NCBI GenBank assembly: GCA_014323545.1
Contig: CP058647.1
Location: 2,892,001-2,956,000, forward strand
Direction of reading: 5' to 3'
Source of the DNA: Hyphobacterium sp. CCMP332
Lineage (GTDB): Bacteria; Bacteroidota; Bacteroidia; Cytophagales; CCMP332
Length of the DNA stretch: 64,000 nucleotides
Part shown: positions 26,480 through 35,072 of the stretch, in pieces
Layout: each line of letters starts with the position of its first letter
How positions within the stretch are numbered: position 1 is the first letter of the stretch
Program-made: the position numbers and the translations under genes
The notes under the pieces: generated by a model
Told to the model about the DNA's origin: nothing
Seen by the model: the letters and a program-made list of their open reading frames with translations, nothing else
The model's database searches: none

Positions 26480-27599
26480 GAAGATATTTAAAAATAAAAA
26501 AGAAGATAAGAAAGAGGAGTCAAAATCCTCGGCAAGGTATTATGATTTGAAAGTTTCTAAAATCAACAGAGAAACAAAAGATGCAATAACAATATATTTT
26601 GAAAACCCGGAATCGGGATTGCCTGAATATAAATCAGGCCAGTTTTTAACACTGGTGGTTCCCGTTGGAGGGAGCGAACTTCGACGTTCTTACTCTCTTT
26701 GCACAACCCCCTTCGCCGATAAAGAGATGGCCGTTACTGTAAAAAGGATCGAGGATGGGGTTGTATCTAATCATTTGAATGACACCCTTAAAGAAGGCGA
26801 TACGCTTAAAGTAATGGAACCCATGGGCGTGTTTACTACTAATTATAGCACAAACACATATCGTCATTTGATACTAATTGGTGGAGGTAGTGGAATTACC
26901 CCTCTGATTTCAATTTTGAGAAGTGCGCTTATAAAAGAACCTAATAGTTTGGTTTCCCTGATATACGCCAATAGAGATGTTGACTCTATTATTTTTAGAA
27001 ATTATCTGAATGAATTGGAGAATGACTATGGCGATCGATTATGCATCAAGCACATATTGGATAAACCTGCTGATGACTGGGATGGTCATTCGGGATTATT
27101 AACACCGGAAAAATTAAAAAGCATTATTTCTGAATTGCCTTCAAGAGATGATGAATTCACAGAATTTTTCTTATGCGGCCCTACAGGCATGATGGAAATA
27201 GTGCGGGATACGCTTGAGGAAATGAAGATTGACAAGAAAAACATCCACAGAGAGAGCTTTGTAAGCAAATCTTCAAATCCGCTGAACAATGCAACCCAGG
27301 AACAACAAAGCGACCTTGGAAGAGAGGCGCGTGAAGTCACCATAATTTTAGATGGCGAAGAACATCAATTTCAGGTGGAGTCCGAAGAAACAATATTAGA
27401 AGCGGGTCTCGATCGCGATATCGATATGCCCTTTTCCTGTCAGAGTGGATTATGCACCGCTTGCAGAGGCAAATTGGTTTCAGGTAAAGTGGAAATGGAT
27501 GAATCAGAAGGCCTTTCGGAAAAAGAAATCAATGATGGATATGTACTTTGCTGTGTCGGTCATCCAATGACCGATGATGTCAAGATTGAAATCGGTTAA
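26472..27599 (+). CDS. paaE: Phenylacetyl-CoA epoxidase reductase subunit PaaE (FNR-type, 2Fe-2S)
   Basis: 375 residues. After a short Lys-rich start come an FAD-binding domain (RRSYSLCTTP, the usual RxYS motif), an NAD(P)-binding domain (LIGGGSGITPLISILRS, FFLCGPTGMMEIV), and a C-terminal plant-type 2Fe-2S ferredoxin domain with cysteines in SCQSGLCTACRG (about 322-330) and VLCCVGHP (about 360). PaaE passes electrons from NADPH to the PaaAC di-iron centre. The catalytic subunits lie about 5 kb away in a separate operon on the other strand. A general flavodoxin-reductase-like hydroxylase reductase is the alternative, but the order of domains and the paa genes nearby favour PaaE. Confidence 0.85.
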   Translation: MFKKIFKNKKEDKKEESKSSARYYDLKVSKINRETKDAITIYFENPESGLPEYKSGQFLTLVVPVGGSELRRSYSLCTTPFADKEMAVTVKRIEDGVVSNHLNDTLKEGDTLKVMEPMGVFTTNYSTNTYRHLILIGGGSGITPLISILRSALIKEPNSLVSLIYANRDVDSIIFRNYLNELENDYGDRLCIKHILDKPADDWDGHSGLLTPEKLKSIISELPSRDDEFTEFFLCGPTGMMEIVRDTLEEMKIDKKNIHRESFVSKSSNPLNNATQEQQSDLGREAREVTIILDGEEHQFQVESEETILEAGLDRDIDMPFSCQSGLCTACRGKLVSGKVEMDESEGLSEKEINDGYVLCCVGHPMTDDVKIEIG

Positions 27600-27632
27600 T
27601 TCCTAATCCTATATTTTTAGAAAGCATTATTT

Positions 27633-29360
27633 ATGGAAGTAAAAGTTCAAAGAAACTATTTACCTGAAAACTTTAAGGTTGAAGATTGGGATTCGATAAA
27701 ATCGTATTTCGAAGATTTAAAAAATAGGGATTTCAAGTCAAAGGATGATTTTTTACAATGGTTAAAAGATTTGAATGAACTTGAAGCAGCACTACAGGAG
27801 GATCTTGGCCGCAGTTATATTAAAATGACCTGTTATACCAATAACAAGGAATACAGGGACCGATTTAATTTCCTGATTACTGAAATTGAGCCAAGGGTTT
27901 CGCCAGTTATAAATGATCTTAACAAAAAGATAGTCGAAAGTCCCTTTTTGAATGATATTGATATCCAAGGATTTGAAGTAATGATTCGGGGATTAAAAAC
28001 GCAGATTGAATTATTTAGGGAAGAGAATGTTTCATTGTTTTCAAAAATTCAGGGGCTCCAAAGCAAATACGGAGAGATAACCGGGGCATTATTTATTGAG
28101 CATGAGGGTCAAGAGCTCACTTTACCTCAGGCTTCGAATTATCTTATGTCTAACGACAGAAAGGTAAGAGAAGATGTTTTCTATAAAATTTCAGAAGCCA
28201 GGGCTTCAGTTGAAAAAGAACTGGATGATCTTTTTAATGAAATGCTCCCTATACGACAGCAGATTGCTGAAAATGCCGGCTTTAAAAATTTCAGAGATTA
28301 TATTTTTAAAGCTAAGGGCAGATTTGATTATTCGGCCGCAGACTGCAAGACCTTTCACAATTCGGTAAAAAAGGAAGTAGTACCCTTATTGGATGAACTT
28401 GCTAAAAACAGAAAGGAAAGACTTGCAATTGATCAATTAAGGCCCTGGGATCTCAAAGTTGATAAGTTCGGTAAGGATGCTTTAAAACCCTTTGATAGTT
28501 CTGAAGATCTAATTGAAAAATCAATAACCCTTTTTAATAAAATTGATCCATTTTTTGGTTCTTGTCTAAGCACCATGAAAAAAATTGGGCACTTGGATTT
28601 AGAGTCCAGAAAAAATAAAGCGCCTGGTGGTTACAATTACCCACTGGATGAAATCGGGGTTCCTTTTATATTTATGAATGCCACCAGTACATTCAGAGAC
28701 ATGATTACGCTGATGCATGAAGGAGGGCATGCAATTCATTCCTTTTTAGTTCGCGATTATGACTTCCTTTCCTTTAAGCACCCTACTGCTGAGGTTGCAG
28801 AATTGGCAAGCATGAGCATGGAATTGCTAACAATGGATCACTGGAATATATTCTTCAGTTCCGAGGAGGAATTTCTAAGAGCAAAGGAAGAGCACCTTGA
28901 ACAAATAATTGAAACCCTTCCCTGGGTAGCGGTAATTGATAAATTTCAACACTGGATTTATGAGAATCCAAAGCACAGCATTGAAGAACGAAGACAAAAA
29001 TGGTTGGAAATTTTTGATGAGTTTCACAGTGAACTGATCGACTATTCTGGTCTTGATGCTTATAAAAGAATGATCTGGCAAAAACAGCTTCATATTTTTG
29101 AAGTTCCTTTCTATTACATAGAGTATGCAATAGCTCAATTAGGAGCCATTGGGATTTGGCTTAACTACAGGAAAAATAAAGACGAAGGATTAAACAAGTA
29201 TAAAAGGGGCTTGGCATTGGGTTATACCAAAACGATTCCCGAAATTTATTCTGAAACCGGAATAAATTTCAATTTCACGGACGAACACATTTCAGGATTG
29301 ATTAAATCAATCCAATCTGAACTAATTGATTGCAAAACAAAAATCTCTGATCTCAAATAA
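27633..29360 (+). CDS. M3-family oligoendopeptidase (PepF-like)
   Basis: 575 residues, no signal peptide. The zinc motif MHEGGHAIHSF (HExxH form: HEGGH, about residue 361) is followed by a downstream Glu in the PTAEVAELASMSMELL segment, as in thimet/PepF peptidases. The N-terminal half is a long helical cap. These cytoplasmic enzymes degrade short peptides. It lies 33 bp after paaE in the same direction and is possibly cotranscribed with it, though it has no link to phenylacetate metabolism. Confidence 0.93.
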   Translation: MEVKVQRNYLPENFKVEDWDSIKSYFEDLKNRDFKSKDDFLQWLKDLNELEAALQEDLGRSYIKMTCYTNNKEYRDRFNFLITEIEPRVSPVINDLNKKIVESPFLNDIDIQGFEVMIRGLKTQIELFREENVSLFSKIQGLQSKYGEITGALFIEHEGQELTLPQASNYLMSNDRKVREDVFYKISEARASVEKELDDLFNEMLPIRQQIAENAGFKNFRDYIFKAKGRFDYSAADCKTFHNSVKKEVVPLLDELAKNRKERLAIDQLRPWDLKVDKFGKDALKPFDSSEDLIEKSITLFNKIDPFFGSCLSTMKKIGHLDLESRKNKAPGGYNYPLDEIGVPFIFMNATSTFRDMITLMHEGGHAIHSFLVRDYDFLSFKHPTAEVAELASMSMELLTMDHWNIFFSSEEEFLRAKEEHLEQIIETLPWVAVIDKFQHWIYENPKHSIEERRQKWLEIFDEFHSELIDYSGLDAYKRMIWQKQLHIFEVPFYYIEYAIAQLGAIGIWLNYRKNKDEGLNKYKRGLALGYTKTIPEIYSETGINFNFTDEHISGLIKSIQSELIDCKTKISDLK

Positions 29361-29362
29361 CC

Positions 29363-29494
29363 TTAATCGGATAATCCTTCATTAATTTTATTGTCTTCCT
29401 GAATTCTTACAGAATAAGAGAATACCTTTCTGAATGCAGAAATATAGATCTTGTGTAATTCCTGAATATCTGATTGTCTTGAAATGGTTTTCAT
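29363..29494 (-). CDS. Small ORF, 43 codons (third of a tandem set)
   Basis: ATG at 29494 to TAA at 29363 encodes a 43-residue basic-to-acidic peptide (begins MKTISRQSDIQELHKIYIS, ends NEGLSD). It has no signal peptide or Cys and reads like a helix (IQELHKIYISAFRKVFSYSVRIQE, in part). It lies 24 bp downstream of the 46-codon ORF on the same strand and converges on the M3 peptidase gene 2 bp away. It fills an otherwise empty gap and keeps sensible codon use. No homologue is recognised. Coding is inferred, not shown. Confidence 0.55.
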   Translation of the reverse strand: MKTISRQSDIQELHKIYISAFRKVFSYSVRIQEDNKINEGLSD

Positions 29495-29518
29495 AATTAT
29501 TACATTTTAAATTATTAA

Positions 29519-29659
29519 TCAGTGTGCATCAAAATCAATCATCCATGATGGTCGTTTATCCTTGAACTTTGAAAAGGGTTTTTCTACAACCATCTTAATA
29601 CTCTTGCTCAGAGTATTTTCAAGAGGTTTTGATTCAATATGCTTATTCTCTTTTTTCAT
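29519..29659 (-). CDS. Small ORF, 46 codons (second of a tandem set)
   Basis: ATG at 29659 to TGA at 29519; the product is Lys-rich (begins MKKENKHIESKPLENTLSKS, ends SWMIDFDAH). It has a mixed charged, probably helical first half and a distinctive aromatic end (RPSWMIDFDAH). No signal peptide. It sits 75 bp after the 53-codon ORF and 24 bp before the 43-codon ORF on the same strand. A hairpin-forming stretch (29682-29710) and a -7-like AATATTTG lie between it and the first ORF, so it may have its own start of transcription. No family recognised. Confidence 0.55.
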   Translation of the reverse strand: MKKENKHIESKPLENTLSKSIKMVVEKPFSKFKDKRPSWMIDFDAH

Positions 29660-29681
29660 TGCCCATATTTATCGGATAGAA

Positions 29682-29710
29682 AGACGCCCTGATCAGAAAC
29701 CAGCACGTCT
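29682..29710 (-). terminator. Weak hairpin between two small ORFs
   Basis: On the minus strand AGACG ... CGTCT form five pairs, with an inner CTG/CAG extension, then TTTCT. It falls just after the 53-codon ORF and could end its transcript; the T-run is poor, so the call is tentative. Confidence 0.3.
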
Positions 29711-29734
29711 CAAACCATCCAAATCAAATATTTT

Positions 29735-29896
29735 TTACCAGCCATCTTCATCCGACGGATCATTTTGTCTGTAATAGGCATCTACGTTTTCTTCAGTTGC
29801 GTATGTACTTTCATAATAACTCTCCTGAGTAGCATCGTAATCTGCTTCAGAACCTATGACTCCCAGGAACAATAAAAGGCTTACTAAAAATGACAT
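29735..29896 (-). CDS. Small secreted acidic peptide, 53 codons (first of a tandem set)
   Basis: ATG at 29896 to TAA at 29735. The product begins with a hydrophobic segment (MSFLVSLLLFLGVIGSEA) that looks like a short signal peptide or membrane helix. The remainder is rich in Asp, Glu, Tyr, Ser and Thr (begins DYDATQESYYES, ends DPSDEDGW) and has no Cys. If cleaved after the hydrophobic stretch, the exported part would be about 35 acidic, Tyr-rich residues. A candidate promoter lies upstream at 29923-29949. It is divergent from the helical protein gene at 30055. No homologue recognised. Confidence 0.6.
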   Translation of the reverse strand: MSFLVSLLLFLGVIGSEADYDATQESYYESTYATEENVDAYYRQNDPSDEDGW

Positions 29897-29922
29897 ATTC
29901 GTTTAGTTTTTGGTTGTGATAG

Positions 29923-29949
29923 CAAAGTTTGGTCATTTTCATATATCAA
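29923..29949 (-). promoter_or_regulatory. Candidate promoter of the small-ORF cluster
   Basis: On the minus strand TTG is followed after 16 bases by AAACTTTG, one base off the TAnnTTTG -7 consensus, about 27 bp before the 53-codon ORF. The fit is reasonable but not exact. Confidence 0.4.
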
Positions 29950-30040
29950 GGTAGTACAAAAACTATAGTTTACTAAGTTCAAAATATGTTACTAAATTTG
30001 TTTATTAAATAAATAAAATGATTATATTGGTCACTGAAAG

Positions 30041-30048
30041 CATATTTG
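30041..30048 (+). promoter_or_regulatory. -7-like element of the helical-protein gene
   Basis: CATATTTG differs from TAnnTTTG only at the first base and ends six bases before the ATG at 30055, the same spacing as at mutS2, which would give a leaderless mRNA. Confidence 0.4.
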
Positions 30049-30054
30049 AGTCAT

Positions 30055-31587
30055 ATGAAGTTGTATCAAATTGTAGATTTACTAAGTAGACGAATAGATA
30101 AAAAAGATGTTCTATTCAACGGGGAAGAGCAAATAAACCTCGACGGAAAGCTTAAAGAGATGTATGAAGGTTTTGCCGAAGGCAAGTTTAAAACCGATGA
30201 AGATGCAGCTCTGGCTTTATTCGACAAAGGCCCTGACTATCCCTATTATTTTGAAGTCAAAGCAAAATTCAGAGATCAACTTCTAAAAAATCTTTTTCAC
30301 CTTAATTTAAGAAGTGGTAAGTTCTTACATTATTACCGATTGAAGAGTGAGGCAGAAACCAATCTTCAACAGGCCAAAATCCTTTTGGGAATGGGCCAGA
30401 AATTCAATGCGGTTTGGTTATTTAAACGAATATTAAGAGTAGCTGAGCCTTATCATTTTACTGACATACTAAAAGAATGCTATAGGAATCTTAAAAACCA
30501 AATGGTTTATGAGGGCAATGTCAGAAAATATGAAGAATACCAAAAAAAATGGTTGAAATGCAGAGATATTGCAAGTGCTGAAGAGCATGCAGAGGACTTG
30601 ATAAATCAAATCAGAGTGCGTTCTCAAAAGTCGGTGAAAGAAACCAAATCGACATTGGAATTTACTGAAAAAGCCTTTAAGACTATTTCAGATCTAAAAA
30701 ACAAATATGAGACGCCATTTTTAATAGCAAAATATTATACAATAGCAGAATCCTATTATTTAAGAAATTCTAATTGGGAAAAACAATTGGAGTTGTCTAC
30801 AGAAATTGACGAGTTGTCAAAAGAATATCCGGACAAATTTGCCGCGGTCCGGTTACATTCAAACCATGTATCTAAACTTTATGCATTGATTCTTCTAAAT
30901 CGCATAGAGGAAGGTTTGACTTATGTCCAGGATATCCTCGATGAATACAGAGAGGATAGCATTAATTACTATATAATTCTGGAGGATTACTATCTATTAC
31001 AAATGAGGGCCGGCAATTATGAGCAGGCCCTCAATATTGTGAAAATGGCCACTGAAAACCAGTATTTCGAACTGGTACCAAAAATATCAAGAGAAAGATG
31101 GGATATTTATCGCGAATATGCCCTTTTCTACTGCGATGAAATTTCTTCAAATGACATCGCTTTAATTAATTATTTCCCCGAATACTCAAAGGATAAAGTT
31201 GGATTCAATCTTCAAATTCTGATTTTACAAATACTCATTCTTTTACGAGATAATAAGTTTGATATGCTTTATAATCATATCGAAAAATTGAGAATGTATG
31301 AAATACGTCAAATCAGTAAATCCGATAATCGAAGAGCACAGTATTTTTTGAGACTCATACGCCTTCTGATCAATTACGATCTTGATTATGAAAAATGTAA
31401 AAAACAGGGGAATAAATTTTATAACCTGTTAATGAAATTTCCTGAAAGAGAGCAGCCTTATACAGAGGTAGAAATCATCCCTTATGAAACACTCTGGAAA
31501 ACTATATTAACAATGTTGAAATACTCAGAAAAGCGAAATGCAGATAATGGATTCGTCTTTGTAGAGGAAAAAATATTGGAATATTAA
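30055..31587 (+). CDS. Helical-repeat (TPR-like) cytoplasmic protein of unknown function
   Basis: 510 residues from the ATG at 30055; the TTG at 30046 lies in the -7-like element. There is no signal peptide or membrane helix. Almost the whole chain is predicted by eye to be paired amphipathic helices rich in Tyr, Leu, Lys and Glu (for example AKILLGMGQKFNAVWLFKRIL, in part), which suggests a TPR-like solenoid, but no standard TPR consensus or enzymatic motif is visible. It is divergent from the three small ORFs across a 158-bp spacer. A peptide-binding or scaffold role is possible but speculative. Confidence 0.8.
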   Translation: MKLYQIVDLLSRRIDKKDVLFNGEEQINLDGKLKEMYEGFAEGKFKTDEDAALALFDKGPDYPYYFEVKAKFRDQLLKNLFHLNLRSGKFLHYYRLKSEAETNLQQAKILLGMGQKFNAVWLFKRILRVAEPYHFTDILKECYRNLKNQMVYEGNVRKYEEYQKKWLKCRDIASAEEHAEDLINQIRVRSQKSVKETKSTLEFTEKAFKTISDLKNKYETPFLIAKYYTIAESYYLRNSNWEKQLELSTEIDELSKEYPDKFAAVRLHSNHVSKLYALILLNRIEEGLTYVQDILDEYREDSINYYIILEDYYLLQMRAGNYEQALNIVKMATENQYFELVPKISRERWDIYREYALFYCDEISSNDIALINYFPEYSKDKVGFNLQILILQILILLRDNKFDMLYNHIEKLRMYEIRQISKSDNRRAQYFLRLIRLLINYDLDYEKCKKQGNKFYNLLMKFPEREQPYTEVEIIPYETLWKTILTMLKYSEKRNADNGFVFVEEKILEY

Positions 31588-31615
31588 TAGCTTCTAAGAC
31601 TTCTCTGCTTATAAT

Positions 31616-32218
31616 TTATATATCCGGATTCAATACAAAAAGAGGGTAGGGTTCCATGGAAGCATAAGGCTCACCTAATTTTCTAAGCATTTTACTTTTG
31701 TGCTTAATGATCGAATTAATTTCCATGGCCGGTTCATCGTAATGACTCCTTCTGTTAATAACCATGTTATCCATTTGCATGATATCTTTTCGCAACTCCA
31801 CAATTAATGGAACCTGGTCTGAATTCTCAATGGAATCAATAAATGTAAATACAACTCTGAGTGTTGAATCTGTGGCATTGTCGTAAGCATCAATTAATTC
31901 AGAATCACGCATGCTTTGGCGATCATACCGGAAATTGCGTAATGCCTCTATATCGGAATGAATTTTATTTTGATCTACTTCACTCACGTTTAAAACATAT
32001 ACGGCTTCGTCCACCATTCTTTTGACATAATCCAATTTTTTGTTGTCTTCAAAAATCATAGTGTCCCAGGCTTTCTCTACCGCCGATCGAAGACTGTCAA
32101 TTTCAATTTTCAAAGAATCGAGTTTAGCAGCCTTGCTTTTTGAAGAGTCTTTTTTACATGATGTGCTGATTGCCATTAAAAAGGCAAACAGGATAAAAAA
32201 TTGAAATAGATATTTCAT
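31616..32218 (-). CDS. Lipoprotein of unknown function coupled to the paa operon
   Basis: 200 residues from the ATG at 32218, chosen because it gives a proper lipoprotein signal (MKYLFQFFILFAFLMAISTSC, in part; lipobox STSC). A longer reading from 32296 would run into paaD. The mature part starts KKDSSKSKAAK and is a charged, mostly helical protein (IEIDSLRSAVEKAWDTMI) with no recognised domain. It starts one base after the paaD stop, which suggests cotranscription and perhaps coupling with the phenylacetate genes, yet no known Paa protein is a lipoprotein of this kind. Confidence 0.78.
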   Translation of the reverse strand: MKYLFQFFILFAFLMAISTSCKKDSSKSKAAKLDSLKIEIDSLRSAVEKAWDTMIFEDNKKLDYVKRMVDEAVYVLNVSEVDQNKIHSDIEALRNFRYDRQSMRDSELIDAYDNATDSTLRVVFTFIDSIENSDQVPLIVELRKDIMQMDNMVINRRSHYDEPAMEINSIIKHKSKMLRKLGEPYASMEPYPLFVLNPDI

Positions 32219-32219
32219 T

Positions 32220-32714
32220 TTATACCGGTTTAAATTGTTCAAATGCCTGTTGGCAATCATGACAATAATGTAAAGATCTACATAACGTCGGACCAAAAGG
32301 TGTTTTTAGTTCAGTATTTGTGCTATCACAATATGGACAAGCAACATGTTCCAGCAAATCTATGTCAACAATAACAAAATCTTCCCTTGGTGGAGCGAGA
32401 CCAAATTCTTTTAATGCTTTTCTACCTTTTTCTGAAATATTTTTTGATGTCCATGGCTCTTTGAACGAAATATTTACCTGATAATTATCAATGCCGTATT
32501 TCTCCAATGTTTTTTCTACATCTTTTTGCATATAATCCATGGCAGGACATCCCACAAATGTAGGCGTCATATCAACTTCTACGAGGTTCTTTTCAATTTT
32601 AACATTCTTGATAACACCGAGGTCAACTAAGGATAAAACCGGAATTTCCGGATCTTTAACTTCCTCGAGCCATTCTAATATTTGATCTTTATTTATTTCG
32701 GTATAGTCTACCAT
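32220..32714 (-). CDS. paaD: Phenylacetyl-CoA epoxidase assembly protein PaaD
   Basis: 164 residues. The N-terminal two thirds form a MIP18/DUF59-like domain (EEVKDPEIPVLSLVDLGVIKNV, quoted in part, and MTPTFVGCPAMD). The C-terminus has a zinc-ribbon-like pair of CxxC units (HVACPYCDS and HYCHDCQQ) with a TPFGPTLCRSLHYC segment typical of PaaD (PaaJ). PaaD is thought to help mature the metal centre of the PaaAC epoxidase. Its ATG overlaps the paaC stop by 7 bp. The length is close to the E. coli protein (about 165). Confidence 0.93.
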   Translation of the reverse strand: MVDYTEINKDQILEWLEEVKDPEIPVLSLVDLGVIKNVKIEKNLVEVDMTPTFVGCPAMDYMQKDVEKTLEKYGIDNYQVNISFKEPWTSKNISEKGRKALKEFGLAPPREDFVIVDIDLLEHVACPYCDSTNTELKTPFGPTLCRSLHYCHDCQQAFEQFKPV

Positions 32715-33466
32715 TCTGCAGTAGGATCTACATTAAATACTTCTGACATCTCATCCAGTAGAGGTTGTAGGTGATCGGTATGAATTCCATAACGACCGCC
32801 GTATATGGGCTCAATATCATTCCAGTTTGGCAACTGTAATTCTGTTCCTTTAAGAATTGTCTCAATTTGTTCTTTCCATCTTTCTTCAAGAACTTTCTCA
32901 CCTTCAAAAATGAGAGCCTCCTTCATTTCATCCTCATATTTTGAGGGTTCAAATACCCCCAATGCGTATGGCAGACTGTAATCCAATGCTTTTTGCAATC
33001 TAATTATGGCTTCCTCTGTAGAAGAACCCAATTTTCGTACAAAAGACCTTCCATGCATGACATGGTATTTAATTTCACCTTTGATTTTTTGTGCAAGTTG
33101 CGCTAGCGGTTCATAGGAAGATAGGGCCAACATTTCAAAACGAATGGATTCTGCATAATCAAATAGCACATGACGCATGAGACTAAAATCATAATCTTGA
33201 TTTGGTAATTCAACCAATTGAGAATTGTGAAATTGTTCTGCATTTCTGGTAAAAGCATTAATATCCGGTTCGGTTTCACCTATATCTTCAAGCAATTTAT
33301 AAATGGCCCAACTTTGTCCGACTTTGTCTTGAGCCATAGATGAAAATGCAATGTCTTCTTCCAACAATGGACCAACACCGGTCCATTCACTATTTCTATG
33401 GCCAATGATCAACTGATCATCAGCTATTTTATACAATAAGTCTTTTAGAATTTCTTCTTTTTGCAT
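32708..33466 (-). CDS. paaC: Phenylacetyl-CoA epoxidase structural subunit PaaC
   Basis: 252 residues from the ATG at 33466; the open frame continues upstream, but that part lies over paaB. It is a ferritin-like four-helix protein (ADDQLIIGHRNSEWTGVGPLLEEDIAFSSMAQDKVGQ in part; GEIKYHVMHGRSFVRKLG). PaaC pairs with the catalytic PaaA in the multicomponent monooxygenase that converts phenylacetyl-CoA to the ring-1,2-epoxide. It follows paaB by one base and overlaps paaD. Confidence 0.95.
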   Translation of the reverse strand: MQKEEILKDLLYKIADDQLIIGHRNSEWTGVGPLLEEDIAFSSMAQDKVGQSWAIYKLLEDIGETEPDINAFTRNAEQFHNSQLVELPNQDYDFSLMRHVLFDYAESIRFEMLALSSYEPLAQLAQKIKGEIKYHVMHGRSFVRKLGSSTEEAIIRLQKALDYSLPYALGVFEPSKYEDEMKEALIFEGEKVLEERWKEQIETILKGTELQLPNWNDIEPIYGGRYGIHTDHLQPLLDEMSEVFNVDPTAEW

Positions 33467-33467
33467 C

Positions 33468-34085
33468 TTACTTTGTTTGAGATTCTTTGAATTTTTTGAT
33501 TTTATCTGCCGCGCGATAGGCCTGGGCATCTCTATAGGTTTTTTCAGGAAGTGTGGCCCATAAATCGCTGTCCTCTTCTTCGTTAAAGGTAAAATCACGG
33601 GTTCGTATTACCCAGATATTTTTGGTCAGTGGATTGCCCAATTCCTCTTTGGCTTTTTTAGCTGCGTCGATATAGCTGTATGCCAATACAGAAGTTGCGT
33701 GTTTGTGTTGTTTTCCTCTTTTGTCCATTAAAAAGATTTCGCATTGATCTTCTTCTCCTTCATTTTGTTCATCCAAAGATTCTATAAAATCAAATGCACT
33801 TTCTTCCCCTTCAGTAACCTCAGAAGCCCAAATTTTATGCGTAGGGCAAACAGCCATTCCCACACAGGTAAATCTTCTGCTAAATGCTTCTTTTGCAAAA
33901 ACAAAAGCCATTTCAGGATCATCGGCATGAACTATTCCTACGCTTTCAAGTGCTTTGCCTTCTTTTGGAATAAGAAAAACTTCAAAAGTAGTTAATTGAT
34001 CGAGTTCTTTTTTCTGAACCTCATCTTCGAACTGGTCCGGAATGTTTAATCGATTTACTCTTGGGTCTAAACTTTCTAAACTCAT
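33468..34085 (-). CDS. paaB: PaaB subunit of phenylacetyl-CoA epoxidase, internally duplicated
   Basis: 205 residues from the ATG at 34085 (it shares one base with the paaA stop). This is about twice the usual PaaB (about 95). Two PaaB-like units follow each other: residues about 27-88 (TFEVFLIPKEGKALESVGIVHADDPEMAFVFA, in part) and about 113-195 (CEIFLMDKRGKQHKHATSVLAYSYIDAAKKA, in part, ending LWATLPEKTYRDAQAYR). An acidic linker (EEGEESAFDF... type) joins them. PaaB bridges PaaAC dimers in the complex. The duplication may be a Bacteroidota form; see findings. Confidence 0.88.
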   Translation of the reverse strand: MSLESLDPRVNRLNIPDQFEDEVQKKELDQLTTFEVFLIPKEGKALESVGIVHADDPEMAFVFAKEAFSRRFTCVGMAVCPTHKIWASEVTEGEESAFDFIESLDEQNEGEEDQCEIFLMDKRGKQHKHATSVLAYSYIDAAKKAKEELGNPLTKNIWVIRTRDFTFNEEEDSDLWATLPEKTYRDAQAYRAADKIKKFKESQTK

Positions 34086-35071
34086 TAAGCAAAAGGTGTT
34101 TGATATGAAATATTCGGCGTCTTCAAGGCTTCTCGAACCCATCTTCCTCTTTCTTCTGCGGTTCGTCTTACCGCCAGTCTTTCTTTATTGCAAGGCCCGT
34201 CGCCATTGATGACTTTCTTGAATTCCACCCAATCTGGTTCGGTAAACTCCCACTTGCCTGTTTCTTCATTTTTCTTGAGGTTCTTATCAGGAATGCTAAA
34301 TCCCAGTTCCCAGATTTTAGGCACATACATATCCAACCATTGCTGTCGGCAATCATCATTTGAAGCCATTTTAACTTTCCATTTCATCAGTATTTCTGTG
34401 TGAACCGAGATTTTATCCGAGGGTCCAAAAAACATCATCATTGGCGCCCACCATCTGTTGATTGCCTCCTGCATCATTGTTCTTTGTTTTTCAGATCCTG
34501 TAGCCAAAGCAACTACACAATCGTGGCCGTATTTCAAATGGAAAGACTCTTCCTTACAGATTCTGTCAAGAGCTCTTACGTATGGACCGTAACTGCCTTT
34601 GGCATTGGCCAATTGATTTACAATTGCACCAGCATCCACGAGCCAGCTGATAAAACATGAATCGGCCCAGGTAAAAGCGGGATAATTAAAAATGTTGGAA
34701 TATTTTGACTTGCCGTTAATAAGGTCGTTTAGCATGTCCTCGCGATTTTTACCTAATGTTTCTGCAGCTGAATACAATAACTGGGCATGACCAACTTCAT
34801 CCTGTACTTTGGCCATCAAAGCCATTTTTCTTTTAAATCCGGGAGCCCTTGTAATCCAGGTACCCTCAGGAAGTGCTCCGATAATTTCAGAATGAGCGTG
34901 CTGTTCTATCATTCTGATCAATTGTTTGCGATACAATGAAGGCATCCAATCGCTGGGTTCTATCTTTTCACCCCTTGTAATTCTAGCTTCAAATTCTTGT
35001 AATTTTACCGGATCTTCATTTTCGAGATTCGTATTCATTGACTGATCAAATATCTGTCCTCCTCCGTACAT
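34085..35071 (-). CDS. paaA: Phenylacetyl-CoA epoxidase catalytic subunit PaaA
   Basis: 328 residues. The di-iron ferritin-like protein has the usual [12 protein letters not shown]-type start and iron-ligand helices ([47 protein letters not shown]), matching the catalytic Glu/Asp-x-x-His pairs of PaaA. It is the oxygenase subunit of the aerobic hybrid phenylacetate pathway. The start codon is one base after the TetR stop, so tetR-paaABCD is one operon. Lengths and order match other Paa clusters except that paaE is separated. Confidence 0.96.
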   Translation of the reverse strand: MYGGGQIFDQSMNTNLENEDPVKLQEFEARITRGEKIEPSDWMPSLYRKQLIRMIEQHAHSEIIGALPEGTWITRAPGFKRKMALMAKVQDEVGHAQLLYSAAETLGKNREDMLNDLINGKSKYSNIFNYPAFTWADSCFISWLVDAGAIVNQLANAKGSYGPYVRALDRICKEESFHLKYGHDCVVALATGSEKQRTMMQEAINRWWAPMMMFFGPSDKISVHTEILMKWKVKMASNDDCRQQWLDMYVPKIWELGFSIPDKNLKKNEETGKWEFTEPDWVEFKKVINGDGPCNKERLAVRRTAEERGRWVREALKTPNISYQTPFA

Positions 35072-35072
35072 A

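Noticed and set aside
29562-29774. 70-codon plus-strand ORF over the small ORF region
   Set aside because: Opposite to two minus-strand ORFs with better composition and no support of its own.
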